Assembly: GCA_903904855.1 (NCBI GenBank)
Contig: CAIVEH010000124.1
Location: forward strand, 1-32,103
DNA from: an uncultured Bacteroidota bacterium
Lineage (GTDB): Bacteria; Bacteroidota; Bacteroidia; Chitinophagales; Chitinophagaceae
Reading direction: 5' to 3'
DNA length: 32,103 nt
Shown here one piece after another: positions 1-9,373 of this stretch. Below the pieces are notes generated by a model. The model saw only the letters and a list, made by a program, of their open reading frames with translations, did no database searches and was not told the DNA's origin. Numbering within the stretch: position 1 is the first letter of the stretch; every line of letters begins with the position of its first letter. The position numbers were made by a program, and so were the translations under genes.

Positions 1-28
1 AAACAACTGAGCACTCAACTATTTTAGA

Positions 29-124
29 GGGGTCACTTTACCGTGGAAAAGGAGGGTCACTTTGCCGCGGAATGGTGGGGTCACCTTCGCGCGGAATTAG
101 GGGGTCACTATCCGCGTATTATCC
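29..124. mobile_element. Probable end of an IS21-family insertion sequence (four 24-bp repeats)
   Basis: Seen: the core GGGTCAC recurs four times, with TCAC starting at 33, 57, 81 and 105, an exact 24-bp period. Each core is followed by a variant of TTTNCCGCGGAAT. Known: IS21-family elements carry several direct transposase-binding repeats of this kind inside each end, and Bacteroidota copies often read GGGGTCA...CCGGAAT. Inference: the element lies to the left of the window and this is its terminal region. No istA/istB gene is visible to the right, so an isolated remnant is also possible. The exact tip, perhaps the CA at 123-124, and any target duplication cannot be fixed here. Confidence 0.55.
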
Positions 125-250
125 ACTCAGTTTCAATTATTTCTTTTATGTATGTAGAGGCGTACCCTTTCATTTCATTGTCGATTGTGTCAATCGCTTT
201 ATCTTGCTACAAAACATTTTCGTCTTTGCTGTGTCGTGACTTTTAGAAAA

Positions 251-1075
251 TTAATATTTTAGTGTTCCCGGCTTTAACCCGAAAATTTTTGTTTCTATAT
301 ATGCTCCCGCCGATATAAACTGCGCAACGGTAAAATCGTCTTTCTTATAGTCCTTCAAAAGGCTGCAAATAATAAAATCAAATAGAATCATCTGTTTTAC
401 AGCGTTCCGCAACCTCTCCAACTGCTTTACAACGTCTTGTCTAATAACATCGTAGGACATTATACTAAAATGGTCATACTTAGAGAAGAAAAGATAGGTA
501 TCGTATAACTTAGCAAGCTCTTTCATTACAGGACGTTGCGACAGAGCCTTAAACAGTTTTTTACCAGAGTGGTCACCTTTGAACTTCATTGCAGGGCGTT
601 GTTCACCGCCGGTATAAGCCTCAATAAATCGGGGATAGTTTTTAGAGAGATTTCCAAATGTCCTACGCATATCATCGTCCGTGATAGAGCCAACGGAACG
701 TAGGTCCTTGATATAGGTCAAAGTGTTGTCAAGGCCATCTGCGAAGACCTCATTACAATAGAGTTTTAATGCAGTCTCAACTTCTTCGGATGTCTTACCG
801 GATTCAATACCTTGGCCTTGCATATCGTAAGCCTTTAACAGCGTTAAGAAATCGAGCAACGAAGTTCGAATTATTAAACCAGCTGAGTATTCAAGATATG
901 GGTCTCCTTCGACATTCTCTATTAGTAGTTTTAAACCCTTTGCCGACGCGTGGAGCCTTTCTAATAGGCCTAAACAAAAGAATGGAATCCCATCAACATC
1001 TTTTCCGTTATAATGTCTAATCGATGTTTCGGTATGGGAAATAATATAATCAAGATGGACTACTGTGTCTTGCAT
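251..1075 (-). CDS. Hypothetical protein, 274 aa, mostly alpha-helical
   Basis: I do not recognise a named family. The reading frame is intact, starts at ATG and encodes a cytosolic-looking, charged, helix-rich protein with no signal peptide or clear membrane span. Visible landmarks are an aliphatic helix around residues 68-80 (IIRTSLLDFLTLLK), a Phe/Tyr-rich stretch near residues 196-211 (YLFFSKYDHFSIMSYD) and a C-terminal hydrophobic helix (MILFDFIICSLL). The overall look recalls helical DUF5677-like or HEPN-like bundles, but no diagnostic motif is present, so this is only a suggestion. It sits alone between a transposon-like end and a tRNA gene, with about 500 bp of gene-free DNA upstream, which suggests an accessory gene. 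No partner gene is visible. Confidence 0.7.
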   Translation of the reverse strand: MQDTVVHLDYIISHTETSIRHYNGKDVDGIPFFCLGLLERLHASAKGLKLLIENVEGDPYLEYSAGLIIRTSLLDFLTLLKAYDMQGQGIESGKTSEEVETALKLYCNEVFADGLDNTLTYIKDLRSVGSITDDDMRRTFGNLSKNYPRFIEAYTGGEQRPAMKFKGDHSGKKLFKALSQRPVMKELAKLYDTYLFFSKYDHFSIMSYDVIRQDVVKQLERLRNAVKQMILFDFIICSLLKDYKKDDFTVAQFISAGAYIETKIFGLKPGTLKY

Positions 1076-1531
1076 TGTGTATGCTTTACAATATGCAATC
1101 TACGATATATTTCACTTCGCAAAACTGCCCTCAATGCTCAGTCGGGCTGCTGCACGACGTCTACCACCTGCAAAGACTATATGATTACAAAAAAACCGTA
1201 GAATATCGATTTCACGGCATCTCCAATCATATAAGACAATACGGCAAGCAAAACGTAGATGATTAGATTTCTGAAAGGTCATTTGACCTATTTAAAATTC
1301 ACTTGTTAAGCACTGCTTCAATTGTTTTCTGACATTGCTGTTTCAAAAAGAATAGAGAAAGGTCAACGGTACCTCATAGAATTCAAGGTCTTTAAAGCTC
1401 AGTTGGATTGAGCAGCATGCAAAACAACCAAACAGACACTTTCATAAGAAAACTTGCCTTTTTGATATCAGAAAGCAAGACTGAATAAATACTGCAAGTT
1501 GCACTGCGGCAAAAAAATAAAATCAATAAAA
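1076..1531. other. Gene-free stretch between the hypothetical gene and the tRNA
   Basis: About 450 bp without a convincing gene. Short open frames exist on both strands (for example 1112-1282 minus, 56 codons with ATG, and overlapping plus-strand frames), but none has a recognisable product or recognisable initiation context. The stretch includes the presumed promoter of the minus-strand gene that starts at 1075. Confidence 0.5.
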
Positions 1532-1560
1532 AAAGGAGTCGCAACTGATGCAACTCCTTT
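1528..1560 (-). terminator. Rho-independent terminator of tRNA-Lys
   Basis: On the minus strand AAAGGAGTTGC pairs with GCGACTCCTTT (one G-U pair), followed directly by a run of T (1534 down to 1528). It lies about 20 bases past the tRNA 3' end, in the right orientation to end the tRNA transcript. Confidence 0.75.
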
Positions 1561-1580
1561 ATTTCCAATTACTTACGAGG

Positions 1581-1654
1581 TGGTCCCTCAGGGACTCGAA
1601 CCCTGGACCCGCTGATTAAGAGTCAGCTGCTCTAACCAACTGAGCTAAAAGACC
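1581..1654 (-). tRNA. tRNA-Lys (anticodon CTT)
   Basis: The minus strand folds into a full 74-nt cloverleaf. The acceptor stem GGTCTTT pairs with AGGGACC, the D arm is GCTC/GAGC, the anticodon stem GCTGA/TCAGC encloses loop CTCTTAA, and the T arm CAGGG/CCCTG encloses TTCGAGT. The anticodon is CTT, which reads the lysine codon AAG. The discriminator base is A and the genome continues CCT, so the final CCA is not fully encoded and must be completed after transcription. A terminator follows at 1528-1560. Confidence 0.95.
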
Positions 1655-1748
1655 CTTTTAAGAGGTGCAAAGGTAAGCAATTTGTTTAAAAAAATAACAC
1701 TGTTTACTTCCTTCCTGAAAACTTCCTGAAATTGTTATTCAGCTCTAA

Positions 1749-1785
1749 AATAAAGCAGCCCCGGTAATGCCGGGGCTGCTTTATT
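1749..1785 (-). terminator. Strong hairpin terminator downstream of the 2361-aa gene
   Basis: A perfect 16-bp inverted repeat, AATAAAGCAGCCCCGG (1749-1764) against 1770-1785, with a 5-base loop. It begins 20 bp beyond the stop codon at 1806. The GC-rich stem with A/T flanks on both sides could work in either direction, but only the giant gene runs into it from the minus strand. Confidence 0.85.
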
Positions 1786-1805
1786 ATTTAAATGATCTGA
1801 ACTGA

Positions 1806-4800
1806 TTATTGCTCTATCACAAAATGGAATACAACGCTTTCATCGCCTGTGCGCATATTAAGCAGATACATACCATTTGCAAGGTTATTCAGTTTCACAT
1901 GCTCATTGATATTGCCACCCTGAGCCATTACCTTATTGGTATAGATCACCTGGCCAATCATATCCACAACTTCCAGAGTTGCTTCCTGGTCAAGATTAGA
2001 TGCCAATGTACCCTTAACAGTGAAATCACCTTTATTGGGGTTAGGAACCAGCGTTACATTGCTTCCTTTGCCTGTTACATTGGTAAAACCAACACCTGCG
2101 CCATGAACAGTAATACCTACAGAATTAAATCCAACCAGACCACAAGTACCATTAACCATACATGATACTGAATCTTTGTTATTCAGGTTAGATGTAGTCC
2201 AGGTACTGTTGGTAGCTCCCGGCACTTCTGTGCTGTTAACAACCCACTGGTAAGCTGGTGATGATCCGCCATGAACAACATTTGCAGTAAAGGTAACGGT
2301 CTGGCCTGTTGTAATGTTGGTACCTGGATTAGTTGAGATAGTAACTACAGGCAATACAGGATTAGAAACCACCAAAGTAGTGTTTGCACTGAAAACTGTA
2401 TCGGCAAGGCGGCAAGGGAAATCACTGCCCAGCATAAAGGTTACTATATCACCGTTGTTAGGTACATAGCTGTAAGTAGAGCCTGTGCCAACAAATGTGC
2501 TGTTTTTGATCCAGCGCAGATTTGGTGTAGGACCACCATAAGATGTAGTAGCTGTAAAGCTTGCAGTACCACCGGTACAGATCTCAGTACCCGGATTTAC
2601 AGATACGCTTACTGATGGCATTTCCGGAGGACTAACATTCATTGTCATTGATCCGCTGCCGGTATCAGGTATTGCACACTGGTAGTTACTGGTTATCTGT
2701 GCAGTAACAATATCTCCGTTAACAGGTATGTAGCTGAAAGTTGTTCCAGATACACCAACAGATGTACCATTAACCATCCAGCGGAAGGTAGGTGCACTGC
2801 CACCATTTACAGGCGCTGCAGAGAAATTAACTGTCTGACCTACGCAAACCAGGCCTGTAGTAATGCTTGAAGTAAGCGTAGCTGAAGGCAGCAATACAGG
2901 AAGAATACTAACCGATACTGAACCAACCATGTTGTTGGTACAAGTAGTAGTTGGATTCAATGCTGTTACTGAATAAGCCCCACCTGCTGTGAGCAAACCG
3001 AAATCCAGAGTACTACCGGTTCCTGCGGTTGCAGTACCAATCATTGTGGTACCATTCCATAACTGGTAGTTTACACCTGAATTTGAACCACTCAGGTAAA
3101 CGTGAACTCCTAAACCTGTAGCGCAATAGCTGCCACCACCTGTTACATTATAGGTAGCAGGCAAAGGATTAACAGCGACAGTTGCTGATCCTGTCATATT
3201 AGATGCACACAAGGTAGAATTATTAACTGCTACTACTGTATATGATGCAGGGGCTGTATGTAAACCGAAATTCAGATTGCTGCCTGTACCTGGTATAGCT
3301 ACACCTGTAGAAACACCACCCTGATACAACTGATAAAGCATACCCGGATTAGAACCATCAAGACCTATATTAACACCTGAACCGCCGATACAATAGCTAC
3401 CACCACCTGTTACTGCATGTACTGCAGGTAAAGGAAGGATACTGATAGCCGCGCTGCCTGACATATTATTCATACAGGTTGTACTAGTATTGGTAGCTAT
3501 TACTTTATAAGTACCAGCCGCTGTCAGCGCACCGAAATCAATACCACCACCTGTGCCGGCCATTGCAGTACCAACCATTACTGTATCGTTATACAACTGG
3601 TATGATACGCCGGTAACAGAACCTGCAAGGAATATATGTTCGCCAGCACCACCTGCGCAATAATTACCACCACCTGAAACAGTGTAAGCTGTTGGCAAGG
3701 AATTGATACCTATTGATGCGCTGCCAGCCATTGTATTACTACATCCGGTAGCTGAATTGACAGCCCTGATTGTATAAGAACCAGTACCTGTCAAAGGACC
3801 ATAACTGAGCAATGTACCAGTACCTGCAACCGGAGCACCAACCGCAGTTGTGCCATGATAAAGCTGGTAATCAACAGAAACATCAGATCCGCTGAGGCTT
3901 ATGCTGCTTCCTGTACCGCCGGTGCAATAGTTACCGCCGCCTGATACAGTATAAACAGAAGGCAATGGATTAATACCCACATTAACACTGCTGATCATAT
4001 TGCTCATACAACCTGTTCCACTGTTAACGCCTACTACAGAATAAGTACCTGGAGCTATCTGGATACCGAAATCGACTGAAGTACCTGTACCTGAAACCGG
4101 AAGACCGGTAGGACTGCTGCCCAGATACAACTGATAACGGATTCCTGAAGCTGAACCACTGAGGCCAATATGTACTCCTGTGCTGCCGGCGCAATATAAA
4201 CCACCACCGGTAACAGTATAAGAAGCTGGCAGAGCATATACATTGATCGGAACACCGCCGCTCATATACCTTGAGCATCCGGTAGCAGAATTAATAGCAA
4301 CTACTGTATAAGTTCCACCTGTTGTCTGTAATCCGAAGTCAATCAATGAACCAGTTCCGGCCAATGGACTACCAACCGGTGTTGTTCCTAATAATAACTG
4401 GTAATTGATACCTGTTTCAGTAGTGTTAACACCTACATGAGCACCGGTATCTCCTGCGCAGAAATTACCACCACCGATTACCAGATGAAGATTAGGTGAA
4501 GAATTGATGGAAACAATTGCGCTGCCACTCATATTTCCTGTACATGAGGTCGAAACATTTGTTCCTACTACTGTATAGGTACCTGCTAATGTTTCGATAC
4601 CAAAAGTTATTGCCCCCCCTGTACCTGATACCGGAGTACCAACAGCAACACCGGTTCTGTATAACTGATAAGTAATGCCTGTAGCCGAGAAATCAAGGCC
4701 AACCGCTGTGCCGGTACTGCCTGAGCAGTAGCTGCCACCGCCCGTTACGTTAAACGAAGTTGGAAGCGGATTTGTGGATATTGTAGCAACTCCTGACATA

Positions 4801-7800
4801 GTAACAGTACAACCTGTTACCGTATTGGTAGCAACTACACTATAAATACCAACTGTATTGAAAATGCCAAAATTAATAGCGCTGCCGGTTCCGATGATCG
4901 GTGAACCAACTGTAGCACCGCCCATCATGAGCTGGTAACTGATACCAAGAGTAGAAGGGTTGAGCCCGATAGGAACGCCTGTACCGCCTACGCAGAAATT
5001 ACCACCACCGGTTACTATACATAATGGTGGAAGCGGATTAATAGTTATTGTTACTGATCCAAGCATAGTGCTTGAACAAAGAGTAGAAGAGTTTGTTGCA
5101 ACTACTGTATAAACACCTGGCAAAATCTGGTTACCAAATTCAAGTGGTAAACCTGTTCCTCCCTGAGGAGTACCTATTGGTGTAGTACCGAGATACAACT
5201 GGTAATTAACGCCACCATCTGAAGCAGCAAGCCAGATATCAACGCCTGCACCACCAGCACAGAAACTACCAGAGTTGCCACCTGTGGTAGTCTGAACATT
5301 ATACTGGGTTGGAGGGGTATTAACAGTAATTGTTGCTGCGCCAGCCATTGATGCTGTACATGTAGTAGTTACGTTACGACCAGTAACAGTATAAGTACCT
5401 GGTGTAGATATCATACCGAAATCAAGCAAACCACCGGTACCAGAAAGAGTACTAACTGTTGTACCGCCGTTAAACAAGGTATAAGTGATACCCGTATTAG
5501 AGAAATCCAGTTGAATATCAATACCAGAACCGCCGGTACAGAAACTACCACCACCCGGAGGCAAAACGTGGAATGCTGTAGGCAGTGAATTAATAGTAAC
5601 ACAAGCACTACCTGACATTGGATTCTGACAACCTGATCCGCCATTCTGACCAAGTACTGTATAGCAACCTGCAAGTGTCTGAGGACCGAAATCAAGTGTT
5701 CCGCCTGTGCCTGCAACGGTAACTACTGTAGTGCCGCTAAGCTGAAGCTTGTAGTTAACGCCTACCTGCGAGCCGCTGAGGAAAATATGTGGAGCCGAAC
5801 CAGTGCTGCCTGAGCAGTAGCTGCCACCACCATATACATTATATACTATAGGTAAAGGGAAGATAGTGAAAGTACTACTACCTACCATTTGCCTGGAGCA
5901 ACCGGTAGTATTGTTGGTAGCCAGTACAGTATAAACACCCGGTGCAGATTGTATTCCGAAATCCAGCGGAGACCCTGTTCCGGCCATTGAAGGTAATCCC
6001 GTTGGTGAACCACCCAATAATAACTGGTAGGTAACACCTACAGTAGAACCAGATAGTGTAACATGCCCAGTAGAAGCTGATCCTGTGCAATATGAATAAC
6101 CGGTACCCGGAGATACAATAAATAAGGTTGGTAAAGCATTAACCGTCAGCACTGAGCTTACAGTACAACCAAAAGTTGATGCATAAGTAATAAGGGTAGT
6201 TCCCGGCGCAACTGCAGTCAGTGTTCCTGAAAATGCTCCGATTGTAGCAACAGTTATTGTGCTGCTGGTCCATGTACCACCGGTAAATGCATCAGTCAGA
6301 GTCATTGTCTGTCCTACGCACATAGGAGGCATAGCAGTAAATGCCGGTGGCTGTGAATTTACAGTAACTGTAGTAGAAGCAAAGCAACCTGTAGGTAATG
6401 TATAAGTAATATTGGTAACACCAACTGCAACACCAGTTATTGCACCCGATAAGCTGCCTGCAGTGGTAGCCACTGCCGTATTTGCGCTTGTCCATGTACC
6501 ACCTGATGGTGTAGAAACAAGCGTACTAGGTACACCGGTACACAAATTGGCTGGTGTAGGTGTTATTGGCGTTGGAGCAGGATTGAGCGATACGCAGGTT
6601 GGAGCCGAATAGGTATAAGTACCACCACATCCAACTGAGTTACGGTAACAAACAACACCAGCTGTAGTAATAGTAGGTGTATATACTGCATTAACGGCAC
6701 CACCTATATTGGTATAAGCGCCACCAATTGTCGGGCTTGACTGCCAGTTATAAGTAACACCTGTCTGGTTCGATTGACCGATATTTACAATTGTAGGAGT
6801 AAATGTCAGTGGCTGGCAGGCACTATTTGCTGTAGATGCTGTAATACCTGGCTCCTGTGCACCGGCACATGCCGGCGGACCGATAATCATGGTATAATCA
6901 CGGATATCGCCATAAGTTAATGCTGAACCCGCCGGAGGGCAAGGAGGTATGGATGGATATGCCGGATTGCCTGTAGCATAATCAAGTACTACCCTCATAC
7001 GGTAAACACCTGGCAGAGCATTTGCTGGAATAGTATATGGAACAGTAGTTCTTGCACCACCAACACTGGTTCCGCCACCTATGGCTTCAGTAGTCTGGAA
7101 TGTACCATCGTTGTTAAAATCCACCCAGAATTGAATATTCATGGATGAAGCCTGAAGCGCTGTATTACCAGCGAAAGCAGCAGTATATGCTCCACCCGGT
7201 GCACAAGTCACATTAAGTGAGGGACTGAAATCGTGATAAACTGCAGTGCCGGAAATAACAAATCCGTCGGTAATTGATGATGTCCCTGCACCATTTACAA
7301 TAAATTGATAAGGACTAGGCATCCCTATAGAGAAACCGCTGGAATAAGGATTAGTGGTAGTAGGCGATGAGCAACCGTTTGTTGCCATACCGGCAAAGGT
7401 TACAACTGCAGGTGTTGCCGTGGTGCTTAAGCCGCTGGCATTACATGTAATGATACACTGGTAGTAAGTGGTAGCGCTGAGACCTGTGAAACTATAGGTT
7501 GAAAGCACTGCACCGCTGATATTGGTCCATGGCGCGCTGCCGGTAGGCGATGACTGCCACTGATAACTATATCCCCCGTCTGTAAAGGCCGGGGTCATAC
7601 TGAGTGTAAATGAAGAATAAAGTCCGCCTGAAGATGGAGATGCAACACATAAAGGAGTACTTGGTGTACCTGCGCAAGAATTAACACCTGTTCCTGTAAG
7701 TGGAACCAGTATTGCCGCTGCAAGTCCGCCACCTGTAATAGAAAGATTGGCAGTATAAGAGCCTAAACCCGGAGGAGTAAAATTAACATACACATTTGCG

Positions 7801-8891
7801 CCACTGAAAGTAGGAGTAGTAATAGTCATTGTCTGAGAACCTGATCCACCTACTGTCCAACCTGAACCTACCGGAGCAGCTGTAGCATCTGTTTCAAATG
7901 AGAATGCTGAAGGGTTAGCGCCGGTAATGTTTAAAGTAAGTGTAGTTGTAGCCATATACAGGCCACTGAGAACTGTGTATTTTGGAATAGAAGTAGTACC
8001 CACCATAACCGGGCCAAAAGCCAAAGGAGAAGGTGTAGCGGTAACTGTAGGTACCAGTGGGGTAATAAGCGCATAACCGTTTCCTGACTGGTAACCACCT
8101 GTGTTGGTAATATTGGTAACAATACCTGTGCCAGGACCTGCAGTGCAGGTAGGGCCAGATACCGGATAAGATGAACCGCCACAAGCGCTGCCATATATTG
8201 CACCGGCTGAGCCATAATAACCGCCGCCGCCGCCTGCGCACCATGTGGTGGAGTTACAGTTGCCTCCGAAACCAAGGCCACCTGGATTTGCCCCACCGGT
8301 ACCGCCACCTGTCTGAGTGCCCGGAGTTCCGTTGTTGCCTGATGAATAACTGCCACACGAGTTTCCGTTAGCGCCGGTAGCACCGCCTGCGTCGCCGCCT
8401 GCCTCACCGCAGTTATAACCGCTGCCACCGCCGGCTCCGCCTACTACAAGGCGCGTATTGAGCGCAGCTGCACCGCCGGTACGTATATCGGTTGCACCAC
8501 CACCACCAGCACCACCGCACTGGCCATAATAACTTGAGCCTACACCGCCCTGGCCACCGCCACCGCTGTTGCCACCGGCTGCTCCACCAGATCCGCAACC
8601 ACTTGAGGGGGGCTGCTGACCTACAAAAATGTTAAGTACCTGGCCGCCGGTAACAGCGATTACAGCCTGAACACGGCCACCTTTACCTCCGGTACCATTA
8701 CTCCAGCTACCACTGCCGCCCTGTGCGCCTGCCACATCCACCTGGATAGCCAGGCAACCTGCAGGCACCGTATAGGTCTGCATAGCGCCGGTATAACTGA
8801 AAGTTGTAGTTGTCTGGGCAAATGATACCCCGCCAAAGCCTGATAATAGAGCGATCAGGAGAACAATACTCGATAAGTAGAATCGTTTCAT
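1806..8891 (-). CDS. Giant T9SS-secreted, multi-repeat adhesin-like protein (2361 aa)
   Basis: Predicted exported surface protein. A signal peptide occupies residues 1-26 (SGFGGVSFAQ at the cleavage site). Then follow a glycine-rich domain with scattered Cys (about 27-275), an Ig-like/ASH-like segment (about 280-400), an Ig-like segment (about 400-500), a GEVED-type domain (about 505-668, FWVDFNNDGTF, RMRVVLDY, ending GDIRDYTMII), another Ig-like segment (about 670-768), two ~72-aa bacterial Ig-like modules (GGTWTS...ATV...GTTxITY), twelve ~87-aa modules (about 921-1997: GGGxYCxGxxG...YQLY...GTG...DFG...GTYTV...C...MSG), three Ig-like domains, and a type A C-terminal sorting domain (about 2275-2361, VPNPNKGDFTVKG, ending FHFVIEQ). 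Type A domains direct T9SS export and cell-surface attachment or release. The repeats and Ig folds suggest adhesion or surface-layer function; this is inference. It has no operon partner and ends at a strong terminator. A second giant built from the same modules lies at 19962. Confidence 0.9.
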   Translation of the reverse strand: MKRFYLSSIVLLIALLSGFGGVSFAQTTTTFSYTGAMQTYTVPAGCLAIQVDVAGAQGGSGSWSNGTGGKGGRVQAVIAVTGGQVLNIFVGQQPPSSGCGSGGAAGGNSGGGGQGGVGSSYYGQCGGAGGGGATDIRTGGAAALNTRLVVGGAGGGSGYNCGEAGGDAGGATGANGNSCGSYSSGNNGTPGTQTGGGTGGANPGGLGFGGNCNSTTWCAGGGGGYYGSAGAIYGSACGGSSYPVSGPTCTAGPGTGIVTNITNTGGYQSGNGYALITPLVPTVTATPSPLAFGPVMVGTTSIPKYTVLSGLYMATTTLTLNITGANPSAFSFETDATAAPVGSGWTVGGSGSQTMTITTPTFSGANVYVNFTPPGLGSYTANLSITGGGLAAAILVPLTGTGVNSCAGTPSTPLCVASPSSGGLYSSFTLSMTPAFTDGGYSYQWQSSPTGSAPWTNISGAVLSTYSFTGLSATTYYQCIITCNASGLSTTATPAVVTFAGMATNGCSSPTTTNPYSSGFSIGMPSPYQFIVNGAGTSSITDGFVISGTAVYHDFSPSLNVTCAPGGAYTAAFAGNTALQASSMNIQFWVDFNNDGTFQTTEAIGGGTSVGGARTTVPYTIPANALPGVYRMRVVLDYATGNPAYPSIPPCPPAGSALTYGDIRDYTMIIGPPACAGAQEPGITASTANSACQPLTFTPTIVNIGQSNQTGVTYNWQSSPTIGGAYTNIGGAVNAVYTPTITTAGVVCYRNSVGCGGTYTYSAPTCVSLNPAPTPITPTPANLCTGVPSTLVSTPSGGTWTSANTAVATTAGSLSGAITGVAVGVTNITYTLPTGCFASTTVTVNSQPPAFTAMPPMCVGQTMTLTDAFTGGTWTSSTITVATIGAFSGTLTAVAPGTTLITYASTFGCTVSSVLTVNALPTLFIVSPGTGYSYCTGSASTGHVTLSGSTVGVTYQLLLGGSPTGLPSMAGTGSPLDFGIQSAPGVYTVLATNNTTGCSRQMVGSSTFTIFPLPIVYNVYGGGSYCSGSTGSAPHIFLSGSQVGVNYKLQLSGTTVVTVAGTGGTLDFGPQTLAGCYTVLGQNGGSGCQNPMSGSACVTINSLPTAFHVLPPGGGSFCTGGSGIDIQLDFSNTGITYTLFNGGTTVSTLSGTGGLLDFGMISTPGTYTVTGRNVTTTCTASMAGAATITVNTPPTQYNVQTTTGGNSGSFCAGGAGVDIWLAASDGGVNYQLYLGTTPIGTPQGGTGLPLEFGNQILPGVYTVVATNSSTLCSSTMLGSVTITINPLPPLCIVTGGGNFCVGGTGVPIGLNPSTLGISYQLMMGGATVGSPIIGTGSAINFGIFNTVGIYSVVATNTVTGCTVTMSGVATISTNPLPTSFNVTGGGSYCSGSTGTAVGLDFSATGITYQLYRTGVAVGTPVSGTGGAITFGIETLAGTYTVVGTNVSTSCTGNMSGSAIVSINSSPNLHLVIGGGNFCAGDTGAHVGVNTTETGINYQLLLGTTPVGSPLAGTGSLIDFGLQTTGGTYTVVAINSATGCSRYMSGGVPINVYALPASYTVTGGGLYCAGSTGVHIGLSGSASGIRYQLYLGSSPTGLPVSGTGTSVDFGIQIAPGTYSVVGVNSGTGCMSNMISSVNVGINPLPSVYTVSGGGNYCTGGTGSSISLSGSDVSVDYQLYHGTTAVGAPVAGTGTLLSYGPLTGTGSYTIRAVNSATGCSNTMAGSASIGINSLPTAYTVSGGGNYCAGGAGEHIFLAGSVTGVSYQLYNDTVMVGTAMAGTGGGIDFGALTAAGTYKVIATNTSTTCMNNMSGSAAISILPLPAVHAVTGGGSYCIGGSGVNIGLDGSNPGMLYQLYQGGVSTGVAIPGTGSNLNFGLHTAPASYTVVAVNNSTLCASNMTGSATVAVNPLPATYNVTGGGSYCATGLGVHVYLSGSNSGVNYQLWNGTTMIGTATAGTGSTLDFGLLTAGGAYSVTALNPTTTCTNNMVGSVSVSILPVLLPSATLTSSITTGLVCVGQTVNFSAAPVNGGSAPTFRWMVNGTSVGVSGTTFSYIPVNGDIVTAQITSNYQCAIPDTGSGSMTMNVSPPEMPSVSVSVNPGTEICTGGTASFTATTSYGGPTPNLRWIKNSTFVGTGSTYSYVPNNGDIVTFMLGSDFPCRLADTVFSANTTLVVSNPVLPVVTISTNPGTNITTGQTVTFTANVVHGGSSPAYQWVVNSTEVPGATNSTWTTSNLNNKDSVSCMVNGTCGLVGFNSVGITVHGAGVGFTNVTGKGSNVTLVPNPNKGDFTVKGTLASNLDQEATLEVVDMIGQVIYTNKVMAQGGNINEHVKLNNLANGMYLLNMRTGDESVVFHFVIEQ
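2900..6135 (-). repeat. Twelve tandem ~87-aa (about 265-bp) coding modules
   Basis: Within the giant gene the unit GGGxYCxG...YQLYxGxTxVGxPxxGTG...DFG...GTYTVxAxNxxTxCxxxMSGSAxIxI occurs twelve times end to end. Each unit normally has two cysteines, one after the glycine triplet and one near the end, which suggests one disulfide per module. Units differ clearly from one another at protein and DNA level, so the array is old rather than freshly amplified. Units 3 and 4 carry small insertions next to the glycine triplet. Confidence 0.85.
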
Positions 8892-9068
8892 TGCTGAAAT
8901 GTTTAAAAAGATAGATTAATTTATTGACTGCTTTTCAATGTGTATTTAAACCCTTAAAATCTTAACTTATAATTTTGTTATGCAAAATAGTTTCTTTTTC
9001 CGTAAAAAAAAAATTCCTCAATAATTTTATTCACATTTAAGGAAACAAAATGAGTAAAACACGTTGCG

Positions 9069-9118
9069 CCTGATAATATTTATCAGGAGAATTTCCTCTT
9101 CTTTATGAGGGGAAATGT
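9069..9118. other. Two adjacent small hairpins
   Basis: CCTGATAA (9069-9076) is the exact inverse of TTATCAGG (9080-9087). Directly after, ATTTCCTC pairs with GAGGGGAAAT over about 8 bp around 9091-9117. Function unknown. They lie in the leader/upstream zone of the giant gene and could be operator half sites or RNA structure. Confidence 0.35.
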
Positions 9119-9373
9119 ATTTTTATCACTTTCGGTTACAATTATACAATGTAAGGCGTAAGAAAAGAAAAGAATGTTAGTACCAAAATGAAATATTTTT
9201 TATCAGCATTCATTTTCAATTAGAGTTAAAATGCAATAAGTCGCATAAAAACTAAAGAGAAAACCTGAACTTCTCCTTTGTTATTAAATTCAAATAAATA
9301 CAATTTAAGTATGTATATTTTTTCGCCTATCTAAAAATTATACTTCTCGCTGTGTAAAATTGTGCAAAGATAG

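Noticed and set aside
29..124. CRISPR array
   Set aside because: The 24-bp units abut with no separate unique spacers, there are only four and they vary; a transposon end fits better.
43..246. 67-aa plus-strand open frame
   Set aside because: It runs through the 24-bp repeats and has no protein-like pattern; it is a by-product of the repeat block.
1013..1266. Plus-strand frames of 62-63 aa
   Set aside because: They overlap the start of the minus-strand gene, and the two frames overlap each other without any recognisable motif.
1112..1282. 56-codon minus-strand frame with ATG upstream of the 274-aa gene
   Set aside because: No recognisable product, an equally open overlapping frame exists on the same strand, and composition is not convincing.
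5411..8598. Alternative-frame minus-strand frames inside the giant gene, rich in Val/Gln or Arg/Trp
   Set aside because: Frame-shifted readings of Gly/Thr-rich repeats; no signal or domain of their own, and the main frame is uninterrupted.
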